From contig NZ_QWEH01000014.1 in NCBI RefSeq assembly GCF_003515705.1, positions 1-64,000 on the forward strand: a DNA stretch of 64,000 bases, given 5' to 3'. Made by a program: the position numbers and the translations under genes. Positions 35,608-45,068 of the stretch are shown piece after piece. The notes beneath the pieces were generated by a model. The model made no database searches. It saw only the letters and a list, made by a program, of their open reading frames with translations, and was not told the origin of the DNA. Origin of the DNA: Oceanobacillus profundus. GTDB lineage: Bacteria; Bacillota; Bacilli; Bacillales; Amphibacillaceae. The stretch's first letter is position 1. Every line of letters starts with the position of its first letter.

Positions 35608-37587
35608 ATGACAAAACAACTATCTGAAGAGCAAAAAGGTGAGAAAACGATAGAATTAATAGATATTGATGAATTGTCAAAAAACCAAGACAACGAATCA
35701 AAATCACGAATTATGAAAGGGAAAACTGGACTATTAATTGCTACTATTGCTATTGCCATGTCTTCATTCCATTTATTTACTGCAGTTGTTCCAATGGTAA
35801 GTACGAAGCAGAGAGCCCTACACCTTTTATTTGCACTTGTACTTGTGTTCTTACTATACCCGGGTAGAAAAAAATCGAATAAAGGTAAACCAACGATTTT
35901 TGATTATTTATTTGCAACCGTCTCTGCAATTTCTGTTGGGTATTTATTTGTTATGTTTGACACTATTGCAAGTAGAGGAATGTCTTCAACGACAATTGAT
36001 TTAATCATGGGGGCGATTACCATGATTGTTATTCTTGAAGCAACCCGTAGAAGTGTAGGAATAGAATTAGTAATTTTATCGCTACTATTTTTAGCCTATG
36101 CCTATTTAGGTCCTTATTTGCCAGGTGCGCTAGCTCATCGTGGATATACTGCTACTACGTTAATTGAGCATATGTATATTGGAAGTGAGGGGATTTTCGG
36201 AATTGCTCTAGGTACTTCTGCAACTTACATCTTCTTATTTATATTGTTTGGGGCTTTTTTGAATGGAACTGGACTATCGTCGTTTTTTACAAATGGTGCG
36301 ATGGCGATTGCAGGTCATAGGGTAGGAGGACCTGCAAAAGTATCCATACTTGGTAGTGCTGGTTTAGGAATGATCAATGGTAGTGCAACTGCTAATGTTG
36401 CTACAACTGGGGTATTCACCATTCCCTTGATGAAAAAAATAGGGTACTCCAAGCGTATTGCAGGTGGTGTAGAAGCGACTGCGTCTACTGGTGGACAGTT
36501 TACCCCTCCGATTATGGGGGCTGCTGCTTTTATAATGGCAGAAATGTTAGGTATCCCGTATACATCGGTATTAATTGCTGCTATTATTCCGGCTATTCTC
36601 TACTTTTTATCGATCTGGATTATGGTCCATTATGAAGGTAAGAAAAATGGGTTAAAGGGGATACCAAAGGAACAGTTGCCTGCATTTAAGCCAATTTTTA
36701 AAGAAAGAGGGCATTTAATTTTACCGGTTATTTTGCTAATGGTTTTATTATTCATGGATTACACACCAATCTATGCAGCTTTCTTTGCAATTGTCGCAAC
36801 TTTCTTAGTCTCTTACCTAAGAAAGTCCACACGTATGGATTTCAAAACGTTATTAAAAACTTTAGAAGAGGGAGCAAAAGGTGGTCTTACGGTTGCAATT
36901 GCAACTGCTGTTGTTGGTTTTATTATCGGTGTAGTATCTCTTACCGGTGTAGGATTAAAACTGGCTAATGTCATTTTAGTCCTAGCAAATGAACAGTTAT
37001 TCTTAACTTTATTCCTAACGATGGTAACAGCGATTGTTTTGGGAATGGGACTTCCTACTGCTGCTTGTTACATCGTGGGTGCTACCGTTGCAGCGCCGTC
37101 CTTAATTCAATTAGGTGTAGAACCAATCGTTGCTCATTTCTTTGTGCTTTATTTTGCTTGTTTGTCAGCAATAACACCACCGGTTGCACTTGCATCTTAT
37201 GCGGCTGCAGGTATCGCAGGAGAAAGTCCTTCCAAAGTAGGTTGGACGGGATTTAGATTAGGGATTGCCGGATTTATCGTACCTTTCGCCTTTGTTTATT
37301 CTCCAGAACTATTGTTACAATCCAATGATTATTTAGCGTCTGGGTTAGCATTAGTATCAGCAATCATTGGGGTATTTGCTCTTGCTACATCTGTTGTCGG
37401 TTTCTTTCTTGTTAAAAATCAGATTATTGAAAGTGTACTGCTATTTAGTGCTTCATTATTATTAATTCAGGGGGGGATCATGACGGATTCGATTGGAATT
37501 GCTATATTAGCTTTAGTCTTTTTCAATCAATTAAGGAGAAAAAAAAGACTGGATATAGCAATTGATAATAGAAAAGAGGTAATTTGA
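35608..37587 (+). CDS. TRAP transporter permease, fused small and large subunits (4TM/12TM)
   Basis: A 659-residue membrane protein in which DctQ-like (N-terminal) and DctM-like (C-terminal) halves are one chain, the form normal for TAXI systems. Landmarks are GSAGLGMINGSATANVATTG, ASTGGQFTPPIMGAAAFIMA and GMGLPTAACYIVGATVAAPS, which form the repeated substrate/Na+ site. AAAGAGGTG precedes the ATG at 35608; in-frame ATGs at 35530 lie inside the hairpin region and lack a ribosome site. Its stop overlaps the next start by one base. Confidence 0.92.
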   Translation: MTKQLSEEQKGEKTIELIDIDELSKNQDNESKSRIMKGKTGLLIATIAIAMSSFHLFTAVVPMVSTKQRALHLLFALVLVFLLYPGRKKSNKGKPTIFDYLFATVSAISVGYLFVMFDTIASRGMSSTTIDLIMGAITMIVILEATRRSVGIELVILSLLFLAYAYLGPYLPGALAHRGYTATTLIEHMYIGSEGIFGIALGTSATYIFLFILFGAFLNGTGLSSFFTNGAMAIAGHRVGGPAKVSILGSAGLGMINGSATANVATTGVFTIPLMKKIGYSKRIAGGVEATASTGGQFTPPIMGAAAFIMAEMLGIPYTSVLIAAIIPAILYFLSIWIMVHYEGKKNGLKGIPKEQLPAFKPIFKERGHLILPVILLMVLLFMDYTPIYAAFFAIVATFLVSYLRKSTRMDFKTLLKTLEEGAKGGLTVAIATAVVGFIIGVVSLTGVGLKLANVILVLANEQLFLTLFLTMVTAIVLGMGLPTAACYIVGATVAAPSLIQLGVEPIVAHFFVLYFACLSAITPPVALASYAAAGIAGESPSKVGWTGFRLGIAGFIVPFAFVYSPELLLQSNDYLASGLALVSAIIGVFALATSVVGFFLVKNQIIESVLLFSASLLLIQGGIMTDSIGIAILALVFFNQLRRKKRLDIAIDNRKEVI

Positions 37588-38567
37588 TGACCCAGTATAA
37601 AGTTTTAGTAGTTCAGCCAATTTCTAGTAGCGGAATGGAGGTCTTAAAAAATGCTAATGTTGAAATCATACAACCAGAATCGACCAAGGATGAAGTACTA
37701 GAGGAAATTGTCGTTGATTGTGACGCGATATTAGTTCGAACCAAAGTGATTTCGCGCTCTTTGATAGAAAAGGCGAAGAAATTAAAAGTAATCGCTCGTT
37801 CGGGTGTAGGATATGACAATATTGACATTATTGCTGCAGCTGAGAAAGGTATTTATGTTTGTAATGTTCCTAGAGTAAATTCGAATGCTGTAGCAGAGCA
37901 TGTTGTCGGGATGATAATAGCTTTGTCTCGTAACATTCTTAAAGCAGATAAAGCTCTTCGTAAAAATCATTTTGAGGTGCGAGAGTATTTTATCGGGAAT
38001 GAATTAACGGATAAGACAATAGGTTTAATTGGGTATGGAAATATTGGTCAATTAACGGCGAAAAAGTGTGCTTTAGGATTAGATATGAATGTCATTGTTT
38101 ATGATCCTTACATTCAAAACGAAAGATCTTTAGAAAATGTTGTATTTGTAGATTCCGTAGATACGATTTTAGAACAATCCGATTTTGTATCGTTGCATTT
38201 ACCATATACATCAGAACTTCATCATATTATTGGTGAAAAAGAATTGCAAAAAATGAAATCTACTGCATCTCTAATCAATTGTGCTAGAGGTGGCTTGGTT
38301 GATGAAAAAGCACTATATAAAGCAATAAAATATAATGAAATACGCGGAGCAGGTATAGATGTGTTTGAGAATGAACCTCCAGAAGATAATTATACTCTAT
38401 GGAACTTAGAAAATATCATTGTAACACCGCATATGGCAGCGCATACCAAAGAATCCTTAGGTCAAATGGCATCTGGTGCTGCCAAAGAAATTATTAATGT
38501 ATTGCAAGAGAAAGAACCAGTCAATTGTGTAAATAAGCATTTATTTAGTTCTATACAAAATATATGA
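37587..38567 (+). CDS. D-2-hydroxyacid dehydrogenase (SerA-like)
   Basis: A 326-residue NAD-dependent D-isomer-specific dehydrogenase. It has the Rossmann motif IGLIGYGNIGQLTAKKCALG, the catalytic Arg in SLINCARGGLVDEKALY, the Glu near GIDVFENEPPED and the His in VTPHMAAHTKES. It lacks the ACT regulatory domain of true phosphoglycerate dehydrogenase, so a catabolic 2-oxoacid/2-hydroxyacid reaction is likelier. It is coupled by a one-base overlap (TGATG) to the TRAP permease. Confidence 0.88.
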   Translation: MTQYKVLVVQPISSSGMEVLKNANVEIIQPESTKDEVLEEIVVDCDAILVRTKVISRSLIEKAKKLKVIARSGVGYDNIDIIAAAEKGIYVCNVPRVNSNAVAEHVVGMIIALSRNILKADKALRKNHFEVREYFIGNELTDKTIGLIGYGNIGQLTAKKCALGLDMNVIVYDPYIQNERSLENVVFVDSVDTILEQSDFVSLHLPYTSELHHIIGEKELQKMKSTASLINCARGGLVDEKALYKAIKYNEIRGAGIDVFENEPPEDNYTLWNLENIIVTPHMAAHTKESLGQMASGAAKEIINVLQEKEPVNCVNKHLFSSIQNI

Positions 38568-38591
38568 AAAATAATAAGAGGAGTGTTGAAC

Positions 38592-39515
38592 ATGGATTTT
38601 ACAAGTATTGCAAAAAAATTAGAGACAATTTGTGCAATTAATATTGTACCTTTTAATGAGGGTACGAAAGAAATTGATTGGCAAGGGGTAGAAGAAAATA
38701 TTGAATTTTTATTAGAGAATGATACAGAGGTCATTGTTCCAAATGGGAATACCGGTGAGTTTTATGCGCTAACGCTTGATGAAGCAAAGGAAGTAGCGAG
38801 AAAAGTTACAAAACAAATTAATGGGAGAGCGACAGTGGTTGCTGGTGTTGGTTACTCGGTGGAAACTGCAATCGAATTAGGAAAAGATGCACAAGAAGCT
38901 GGTGCAGATTGTGTCATGATTCACCAACCAATTCATCCCTTCATTACGACGGAAGGTGCAATTTCTTACTTCAAAAAAATTATGGAAGCATTAGATATTC
39001 CGTCCATTATATATTTTAAAAATCCTAATCTAAGTGATGATGTTATTAAGGAATTAGCATCTCTTAAGAAATTTATAGGTGTGAAATATGCCATCAATGA
39101 TTTACCACGTTTTACGCAAGTGGTTCGTGAAGTTCCTAAAGAACATAACCTTGCATGGATTTGTGGTACGGCTGAAAAATGGGCACCATACTTTTATTAT
39201 GCAGGAGCGAAAGGATTTACATCTGGATTGATTAATATTTATCCATCCAGCTCCCAAAAGATGCTTACTGCGCTTCGTGATGCTGATGATGAAACCGTGT
39301 GGAACATATGGAATGAAGTCATTGGCTTTGAAAACTTACGAGCAAAACATCATGATGGAAACAATGTTGTGGTTATTAAAGAAGCAATGGAAGAAGTGGG
39401 ATTACGTGCAGGTGTCACTAGAGAACCAGTGAGCCCACTGAATGAAGCTGATAAAGAAGAAGTAAGAGGAATTTTAAGAAGTTGGAACATGTTAAAAGAG
39501 GAAGTAAAAAACTAA
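38592..39515 (+). CDS. DapA (dihydrodipicolinate synthase)-family lyase or aldolase
   Basis: A 307-residue class I aldolase-fold protein. The pyruvate site is GNTGEFYALTLDEAKEVARK. The Schiff-base lysine is in KFIGVKYAINDLPRF. The conserved Tyr is in SIIYFKNPNLSDD. It differs clearly from lysine-pathway DapA. Relatives act as 5-dehydro-4-deoxyglucarate dehydratase or 2-keto-3-deoxy-sugar-acid aldolase. GAGGAG, eight bases before ATG 38592, decides the start. It lies 24 bases after the dehydrogenase in the same operon. Confidence 0.85.
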   Translation: MDFTSIAKKLETICAINIVPFNEGTKEIDWQGVEENIEFLLENDTEVIVPNGNTGEFYALTLDEAKEVARKVTKQINGRATVVAGVGYSVETAIELGKDAQEAGADCVMIHQPIHPFITTEGAISYFKKIMEALDIPSIIYFKNPNLSDDVIKELASLKKFIGVKYAINDLPRFTQVVREVPKEHNLAWICGTAEKWAPYFYYAGAKGFTSGLINIYPSSSQKMLTALRDADDETVWNIWNEVIGFENLRAKHHDGNNVVVIKEAMEEVGLRAGVTREPVSPLNEADKEEVRGILRSWNMLKEEVKN

Positions 39516-39700
39516 GTGCTTATCAAAAGTGATAAAAACAATAACTGTTTTGAAGCAATTGTAGAAATTATGGAATGAGAAGGTGTTGAAAAACCATTCT
39601 GAGTTCCTTAGAAGAGTTATTTAAGTCTCATGAATGCGATATAAGATACGAATATAGAAACAATTATAAAGTAGATGAAGAATAGAGAGGAGAGGGATAC

Positions 39701-40483
39701 ATGTTTTATAATCAATTAAAAAGACGATGGAGTGAACCAACAGAAAATCCTGTACTTAGTGTTTTTGTTGGATTTCCTTCCACACAAATCATAGAAATGG
39801 CTGCATTAAGTCAGTTTGATGTCATTGTGATCGATAATGAACATGGAATGCATTCTTATGAAAATATTGAAAACATGGTAATTGCTGCAGAAAATAAAGG
39901 GATTACTCCTTTGGTTCGAACTTCATCTAGCGACCCTTCTGAACTATTAAAAGTAATGGATCGTGGAGCGCACGGAGTACACGTTCCACAGGTTGATTCT
40001 AAGGAACAGGCAGAAAGAATTGTTGAAGCGGTGAAATATCCACCTCTTGGGAAAAGAGGAGCTGCATTTTCGATGAGAGCAGCTGATTATGGCAATATTC
40101 CAATTCAACAATACTTGGAAAAAGCCAATCAAGAAACATTGATTGGAATTCATATTGAATCAGAAAAAGCAATGGTTCATTTAAACGAGATTCTTAGTGT
40201 GAAAGAAATTGATATGGTTTATATTGGACCAACAGATTTGTCCGTTTCATTAGGATACGGAGGATCAATTGATCATCCAGAAGTGTTAAAAACAATTGAC
40301 AATATCTATGAAACTGCTAAAACATACGGAGTAAAAGTAGGTATCCATACAAAGGATAGAAGTGGTGCACTTATGCGGAAAAATTGGGGGGCAGACTACG
40401 TTGGGATTACCGTTACATCTTTAATTAACCAATCATTTAAGCATTTTACAAATCATGTCATAGGTAGTCTAGTTGAAAAATAA
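39701..40483 (+). CDS. HpcH/HpaI-family aldolase
   Basis: A 260-residue class II (metal) pyruvate aldolase of the HpcH/HpaI/GarL type. It shows DVIVIDNEHGMHSYENIENM, MDRGAHGVHVPQVDS (family RGAxGVxVP), YPPLGKRG, the metal Glu in GIHIESEKA and Asp in VYIGPTDLSVSLG. It would cleave a 4-hydroxy-2-oxo acid (such as a keto-deoxy-sugar acid) to pyruvate or oxaloacetate-like acid plus an aldehyde. GAGAGGAGAGGG precedes the ATG. A 185-base non-coding gap separates it from the DapA-like gene. Confidence 0.9.
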   Translation: MFYNQLKRRWSEPTENPVLSVFVGFPSTQIIEMAALSQFDVIVIDNEHGMHSYENIENMVIAAENKGITPLVRTSSSDPSELLKVMDRGAHGVHVPQVDSKEQAERIVEAVKYPPLGKRGAAFSMRAADYGNIPIQQYLEKANQETLIGIHIESEKAMVHLNEILSVKEIDMVYIGPTDLSVSLGYGGSIDHPEVLKTIDNIYETAKTYGVKVGIHTKDRSGALMRKNWGADYVGITVTSLINQSFKHFTNHVIGSLVEK

Positions 40484-40514
40484 GTACTCCAATTAAGGAA
40501 TGTGGGTGACCAAG

Positions 40515-41477
40515 ATGAAAAAGATTATCGTTTATAATCCAATCTATAGCGACCTATTAAAAATATTACAGAAACATTTTCAAGTAGTTGAACTTACTAA
40601 CGTAGAGAATCCAGAATTTATTCATGAGTTAAAAGATGCACATGGAATCATTGGATCGGGTTTGAAAGTAGATCGAACACTTTTGGATGAAGCACCGAAC
40701 TTAGAAATCATTTGCAATATCTCTGTAGGATATGACAATTTAGACATGGAAGCTGTCAATGCACGTGGAATAATGGCAACGAATACTCCGGATGTTTTGA
40801 CGGATTCTACTGCCGATACGATATTCGGTTTACTGTTAGCAACCGCTAGAAGAATCACAGAACTTGATCAGTATGTAAAGTCTGGTCAGTGGACGGGAAA
40901 AATTGGCGAGGATTTATATGGTGTAGATATTCATCATAAGACGCTTGGAATTATTGGAATGGGAAGAATCGGAAAAGCTATTGCTGAAAGGGCTCACTTT
41001 GGTTTTAAAATGAAGATTCTATATCATAATCGCTCTAGGAAGCTTAATGCAGAAGAACAATTACAAGCAGAATATGTATCGTTACAAAAGTTATTGCAAC
41101 AATCAGACTTTGTTTGCCTAATGGCACCATTATCGCCCGAAACGGTTCAACTAATAGGAAAACAGGAATTTTCTCTCATGAAAAAAACAGCTATATTTGT
41201 AAATGGTGCTAGAGGACAAATGGTTGATGAAGATGCATTAGTTGAGGCTTTAAAAAAAAGAGAAATTTGTGCAGCAGGACTTGATGTTTATGAAAAAGAG
41301 CCCGTGGAACCAAATAATCCCCTCCTTTATATGAAAAATGTCGTAACATTACCACATATTGGATCTGCAACATTGGAAACTAGGTATAAAATGGCTAAGT
41401 TAGCAGCGGAAAATTTAATTAAAGGTTTGCAAGGAGAAATCCCTCCTAGTTTAATAAATAAGGAAGTATTCATATAA
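40515..41477 (+). CDS. D-2-hydroxyacid dehydrogenase (glyoxylate/hydroxypyruvate reductase-like)
   Basis: A 320-residue relative of the enzyme at 37587. The Rossmann motif is LGIIGMGRIGKAIAERAHFG, the catalytic Arg is in FVNGARGQMVDEDALV, the Glu in GLDVYEKEPVEP and the His in TLPHIGSATLETR. It is closest to the GyaR/gluconate 2-dehydrogenase branch. The ATG at 40515 is preferred to one 15 bases upstream because of GGTGACC just before it. It follows the aldolase by 31 bases; it could reduce the aldehyde-acid released there. Confidence 0.88.
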   Translation: MKKIIVYNPIYSDLLKILQKHFQVVELTNVENPEFIHELKDAHGIIGSGLKVDRTLLDEAPNLEIICNISVGYDNLDMEAVNARGIMATNTPDVLTDSTADTIFGLLLATARRITELDQYVKSGQWTGKIGEDLYGVDIHHKTLGIIGMGRIGKAIAERAHFGFKMKILYHNRSRKLNAEEQLQAEYVSLQKLLQQSDFVCLMAPLSPETVQLIGKQEFSLMKKTAIFVNGARGQMVDEDALVEALKKREICAAGLDVYEKEPVEPNNPLLYMKNVVTLPHIGSATLETRYKMAKLAAENLIKGLQGEIPPSLINKEVFI

Positions 41478-41761
41478 TAAGTATTATCCATTGCTGAAGA
41501 TGGTGTTAAAAGATTAGAGCACTTCATTCGTTATAACACAACTCCATAAACTTTAGAAGGTTTGTTATCTTAAGGTAAATGTCCTATTGGTGCAGTAAAT
41601 TCATTCGGTATATAAAAAGTGATAAAATTAAAATCGAACCAATATCGTTGGTAAGGATGGAATAGCTAATAAAAAATTATATTTATTGAGAACCTAGTAG
41701 AATAGGGAGTGATGTTCCTTTAAAAAAGAGTAGATAATATTATGGAAAAGGGAGATTAGTT
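41478..41761. other. Intergenic control region of the regulator gene
   Basis: No gene. It contains the 15-base palindrome at 41638-41652 and the untranslated leader of the FadR-type gene. Confidence 0.45.
41638..41652. promoter_or_regulatory. Palindrome upstream of the FadR-type regulator
   Basis: ACCAATATCGTTGGT has perfect five-base arms around TATCG, 110 bases before the regulator start. It may be an autoregulatory site, but its arms differ from the AGTGG/CCACT palindrome at 29810. Confidence 0.35.
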
Positions 41762-42463
41762 ATGATGTTAAAGCCAATACGTAGAAAACGATTATATCAG
41801 GATATTATAGAACAAATTCAGCTTTTGATTCGAGATAATGAGCTTAAACCAGGAGATAAATTACCTTCGGAGCGAGAAATGGCTGAAAACCTTTCTGTTT
41901 CTCGTACCTCGGTTAGAGAAGCAATAAGTGTGATGGAATCCGCAGGTTTAGTAGAAGTTTTACAAGGTAAAGGTGTTTTTTTAATAAATGATGAGAATAC
42001 GAAATTACTAAACAAATTGGATAAACTTTTAAATAGTCAAGGTTTAAACCTTATTGAGTTAATAGAGGTCCGACAGGGATTAGAAGGACAAGCCGCTTAT
42101 TTAGCTGCAATTAGACGTTCAGAGACAGATTTACAAAAGATAAAAAGTGCTTATATTAAAATGGAGAAAGCTTATGCAAATGATTTGGTTGCAGCAGAAG
42201 AAGATTATGAATTTCATATTTCGGTCGTAACAGCGGCTAAAAATCCCATGTTGTTAAAAGCAGTAGAACTTTTTACAGACCCATTCATACAAGGAGTAAA
42301 TATACTACGTGAAAAAAGTATTAAAAGTGGAAAAGGGCAAATAATTTTATCGGAGCATTTCGATATCTACAAGGCAATCGAAGAACAAGATGAATTAAAA
42401 GCTCAGACAGCTATGTGGAATCACTTAGTTGCAGCTAAGAAAAGATATTTTATAGACTCGTAA
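41762..42463 (+). CDS. GntR-family (FadR subfamily) transcriptional regulator
   Basis: A 233-residue repressor. The N-terminal winged helix reads LKPGDKLPSEREMAENLSVS and RTSVREAISVMESAGLVEVL, the canonical GntR DNA-binding region. The C-terminal all-helical FCD ligand domain has EEDYEFHISVVTAAKNPML with its metal/ligand histidines. FCD domains typically sense hydroxy- or keto-acids. A GGGAG site precedes the ATG. It most likely controls the surrounding catabolic cluster. Confidence 0.9.
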   Translation: MMLKPIRRKRLYQDIIEQIQLLIRDNELKPGDKLPSEREMAENLSVSRTSVREAISVMESAGLVEVLQGKGVFLINDENTKLLNKLDKLLNSQGLNLIELIEVRQGLEGQAAYLAAIRRSETDLQKIKSAYIKMEKAYANDLVAAEEDYEFHISVVTAAKNPMLLKAVELFTDPFIQGVNILREKSIKSGKGQIILSEHFDIYKAIEEQDELKAQTAMWNHLVAAKKRYFIDS

Positions 42464-42626
42464 TTTTAAGAGATAGATGGACAGGTTGGGTGGCCGATTC
42501 TTTCATTAAGATAGATTTGTACCGAAACCTGAAATAAAGGCGACAACAGATTTTGGAAGTCAACTAGTCGTACATCAAGGTGGATGACAAGCGGAACCGC
42601 GGAATTGAATACGAGGAGGAATGGAC

Positions 42627-43835
42627 ATGTTTGACTACATCATTGTAGGCGGTGGTATTGTAGGGCTTTCTGTAGGTATGAATTTAACAGAAAAATATCC
42701 AAACAAAAAAATACTTGTACTTGAAAAAGAAAAAGAACTGGCAACACATCAAACAGGTCATAATAGTGGGGTAATCCATTCAGGGATATATTATAAACCA
42801 GGTAGTTTTAAAGCACGCTTTGCAAAACAAGGAAGCAAATCAATGGTTGAGTTTTCACGTAAATACGATATTAATCATGATATTTGTGGAAAAGTAATTG
42901 TTGCTACAAATGAAAAGGAGCGTCCATTACTTAATAATCTATATGAACGCGGACTACAGAATGGGTTATCTATAAGACAACTAAATAAAGAAGAGTTACA
43001 TGAAATAGAACCACATGTTAAAGGTATTGGAGCTATTCAAGTTCCAACTGCGGGAATTGTAGATTATAAAATGGTGTCAAACAAGTATGCAGAGATTATA
43101 GAGCAGCATGATGGTGAAATAAATTGTGGCGAGACTGTACTATCAATTAATGAATCTGAACATGAAGTGATAGTAGATACGAACAAGCAAAGCTATAAAG
43201 CCAAATTTTTAATTAATTGTGCAGGATTGCAAAGTGACCGAATTGCTAAACTAGCAGGATATCATATTGATATGAAAATTGTACCGTTTCGCGGAGAGTA
43301 TTATAAATTAAAAGCAGAAAAAAGAAATCTAGTAACAAATTTAATTTACCCTGTTCCGAATCCTGATTTTCCTTTTTTAGGTGTTCATTTTACGAGAATG
43401 ATAAACGGAGAAGTTGAAGCAGGACCGAATGCAGTACTCAGCTTTAAACGAGAAGGCTATAAAAAGTCAGATATCAACATAAAAGATCTTGCAGAAGTTT
43501 TAACCTACAAAGGCTTTTGGAAATTAGCGAGTCAAAATATGAAGGAAGGAATTAATGAAATGGTTCGTTCTGTAAGCAAGAAAAAGTTTGTGGAAAACTT
43601 ACAGCAGCTTATCCCTGAAATTAAGAGTGAAGACTTAGTCCCAGGACCAGCAGGAGTCCGAGCACAGGCTTTAAATAGTGATGGATCAATGGTTGATGAC
43701 TTCCAAATCATACAAGGCAAGAAAAGCCTGCATGTATGTAATGCACCATCACCAGCAGCAACAGCCTCGTTAGAGATAGGTAAAGAAGTTGTTAAACAAA
43801 TTGGCGAACGATCAGATAATTTGGTAATTGTTTGA
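42627..43835 (+). CDS. lhgO: L-2-hydroxyglutarate oxidase-like FAD enzyme
   Basis: A 402-residue FAD oxidoreductase of the LhgO branch of the DAO family. The FAD motif is YIIVGGGIVGLSVGMNL. HQTGHNSGVIHSGIYYKPGS (family HxTGxNSGVIHxGxYY), the middle segment VPFRGEYYKLKAE and PAGVRAQALNSDGSMVDDF follow. It would oxidise L-2-hydroxyglutarate or a similar 2-hydroxy-dicarboxylate to the 2-oxoacid, passing electrons to quinone or oxygen. AGGAGG, seven bases before ATG 42627, favours it over one six bases upstream. As the last gene of the cluster it points to 2-hydroxy-dicarboxylates as intermediates. Confidence 0.88.
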   Translation: MFDYIIVGGGIVGLSVGMNLTEKYPNKKILVLEKEKELATHQTGHNSGVIHSGIYYKPGSFKARFAKQGSKSMVEFSRKYDINHDICGKVIVATNEKERPLLNNLYERGLQNGLSIRQLNKEELHEIEPHVKGIGAIQVPTAGIVDYKMVSNKYAEIIEQHDGEINCGETVLSINESEHEVIVDTNKQSYKAKFLINCAGLQSDRIAKLAGYHIDMKIVPFRGEYYKLKAEKRNLVTNLIYPVPNPDFPFLGVHFTRMINGEVEAGPNAVLSFKREGYKKSDINIKDLAEVLTYKGFWKLASQNMKEGINEMVRSVSKKKFVENLQQLIPEIKSEDLVPGPAGVRAQALNSDGSMVDDFQIIQGKKSLHVCNAPSPAATASLEIGKEVVKQIGERSDNLVIV

Positions 43836-43939
43836 TTGAGTAGATAAGGGGTCCTATAGTTACGTGAATCATTTTTTGCAGAACTTTTATCATCTTTATA
43901 ATCAAAATCATTTAGGTATAAGATTACTATTGGAAAAAC

Positions 43940-43970
43940 AAGCTGCTTGCATAAAAACAACAAGCAGCTT
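43940..43970 (-). terminator. Hairpin at cluster boundary, copy 2
   Basis: Arms AAGCTGCTTG and CAAGCAGCTT, followed on the minus strand by GTTTTTCC, so it works as a terminator for minus-strand transcripts. It is related to the hairpin at 29463. Confidence 0.6.
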
Positions 43971-43979
43971 TAACGCTAT

Positions 43980-44110
43980 TTAAGAGTAATCCGTTACAAC
44001 AAACGTACCAGAAGTTGCAAAATTACTTGTGGTTTCAAAAATTCCTTCCACATTCAGAGAGCTTAATCTCTCGAGTTACCATTTTTCCCTGGTTTCAATT
44101 TTCCTTTTGC
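43980..44110 (-). pseudogene. 3' end of a lost minus-strand gene, copy 2
   Basis: The minus strand reads LSSLNVEGIFETTSNFATSG and TFVVTDYS-stop at 43980, then the hairpin. The upstream part is degraded. It shares its end with the remnant at 29502. Family unknown. Confidence 0.4.
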
Positions 44111-44654
44111 AACTTGGTAGTGTAGTGAAGCGAGCTACGGGCATACTGAGTGTCGTAATAAACGATTTCTGATTATGGAATCCAGATAAAACCAGCTTCT
44201 TTTTCGTCATTACACTGACCTGTGATGGCGTCCACCTTTTCTTAGCTACTTATTCCATTCATACAAGTTTCCGTAATACTTAGAGCATCAACGGAAACAT
44301 CAGCACCAAACTTCCTTGCTAATTCTAAATTATTGTCATTGATGTGTACGCCAATGAAAGTAGCTTAGACGAAGCAATATGAATTGCTGATAAGCCAATT
44401 CCACTACAGAAAGTTGTGATGGAATGTGAAAAAGATGAAGCGCTTTTCAAGACATTTCATAATCGGTTGTATAGTTATTGTAGAGGAATTCAGAAATGAA
44501 TTGGCTGGGGATATCTTGATTATCTAGGAGAGCTTTATTATTCGATTCCTTGGTCGGAAGATGAGGATTAAAATTATTGGATAAGGAATAGCGATACTAC
44601 TTTATGGATTACGAGAATGTTCCTAAAAATGCCTTTTAATAAAGTAGTATGCTC
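44111..44654. other. Degraded stretch with an alcohol-dehydrogenase scrap
   Basis: No intact gene. At about 44282-44350 the minus strand reads NNLELARKFGADVSVDAL, a typical segment of zinc alcohol dehydrogenases. At about 44410-44570 the plus strand has scraps such as MECEKDEALFKTFHNRLYSY and GYLDYLGELYYSIPWSEDED that I cannot assign. Arms ATACTACTTTA (44594-44604) and TAAAGTAGTAT (44640-44650) could form a long-loop hairpin. Confidence 0.45.
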
Positions 44655-45020
44655 TTATAAATTCATAGCTAGAGGTAATGATTTGTCTTGTTGCTTTTTC
44701 TTTTTCGAAGTGCTTAAATAATTATCCCAGGAAATTAGTACGTTACATGCTTGAAGTTGCTGATTAAAGTTACGAATATATGCTTTCACTGCTTTACTAT
44801 TACCGTTTGCCAGCGTTCTTACAACAGAAGCAATTGCTTTGTACCAAGTACCTTCAATTTTTATGGAAATAGGATGATTTCCTTCAGTAGGCAGCGGTAT
44901 ATCCGGGTGAAGGCTTATGTCTGCAATTTGGTAATCCACAAATTTCGAACGAATATTTTCACGAGCAATCGTACCTTGTGTTTGATATACACAAGTAAGA
45001 CCTGTATCAAGGTTAGCCAT
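44655..45020 (-). CDS. Orphan 121-residue protein of unknown function
   Basis: A strong ribosome site (GGAGGAATAGCA) and a sigma-A-like promoter upstream indicate a real gene. The protein begins ANLDTGLTCVYQTQGTIARE, has SIKIEGTWYKAIASVVRTLA and NSKAVKAYIRNFNQQLQACN, and ends in a Lys-rich tail. It has no signal peptide or TM segment. I do not recognise the family. It stands alone between the decayed cluster boundary and a divergent lipoprotein gene. Confidence 0.6.
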   Translation of the reverse strand: MANLDTGLTCVYQTQGTIARENIRSKFVDYQIADISLHPDIPLPTEGNHPISIKIEGTWYKAIASVVRTLANGNSKAVKAYIRNFNQQLQACNVLISWDNYLSTSKKKKQQDKSLPLAMNL

Positions 45021-45068
45021 TGCTATTCCTCCTTTAGATTTTGTTTGTGAAATATATCACTTAATTAT

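Noticed and set aside
42540-42610. T-box-like piece (CGGAACCGCGG) in the lhgO leader
   Set aside because: It resembles the GGUGGUACCGCG motif only in part, and no specifier stem, AG-bulge or following terminator was seen; the downstream gene is not an amino-acid gene.
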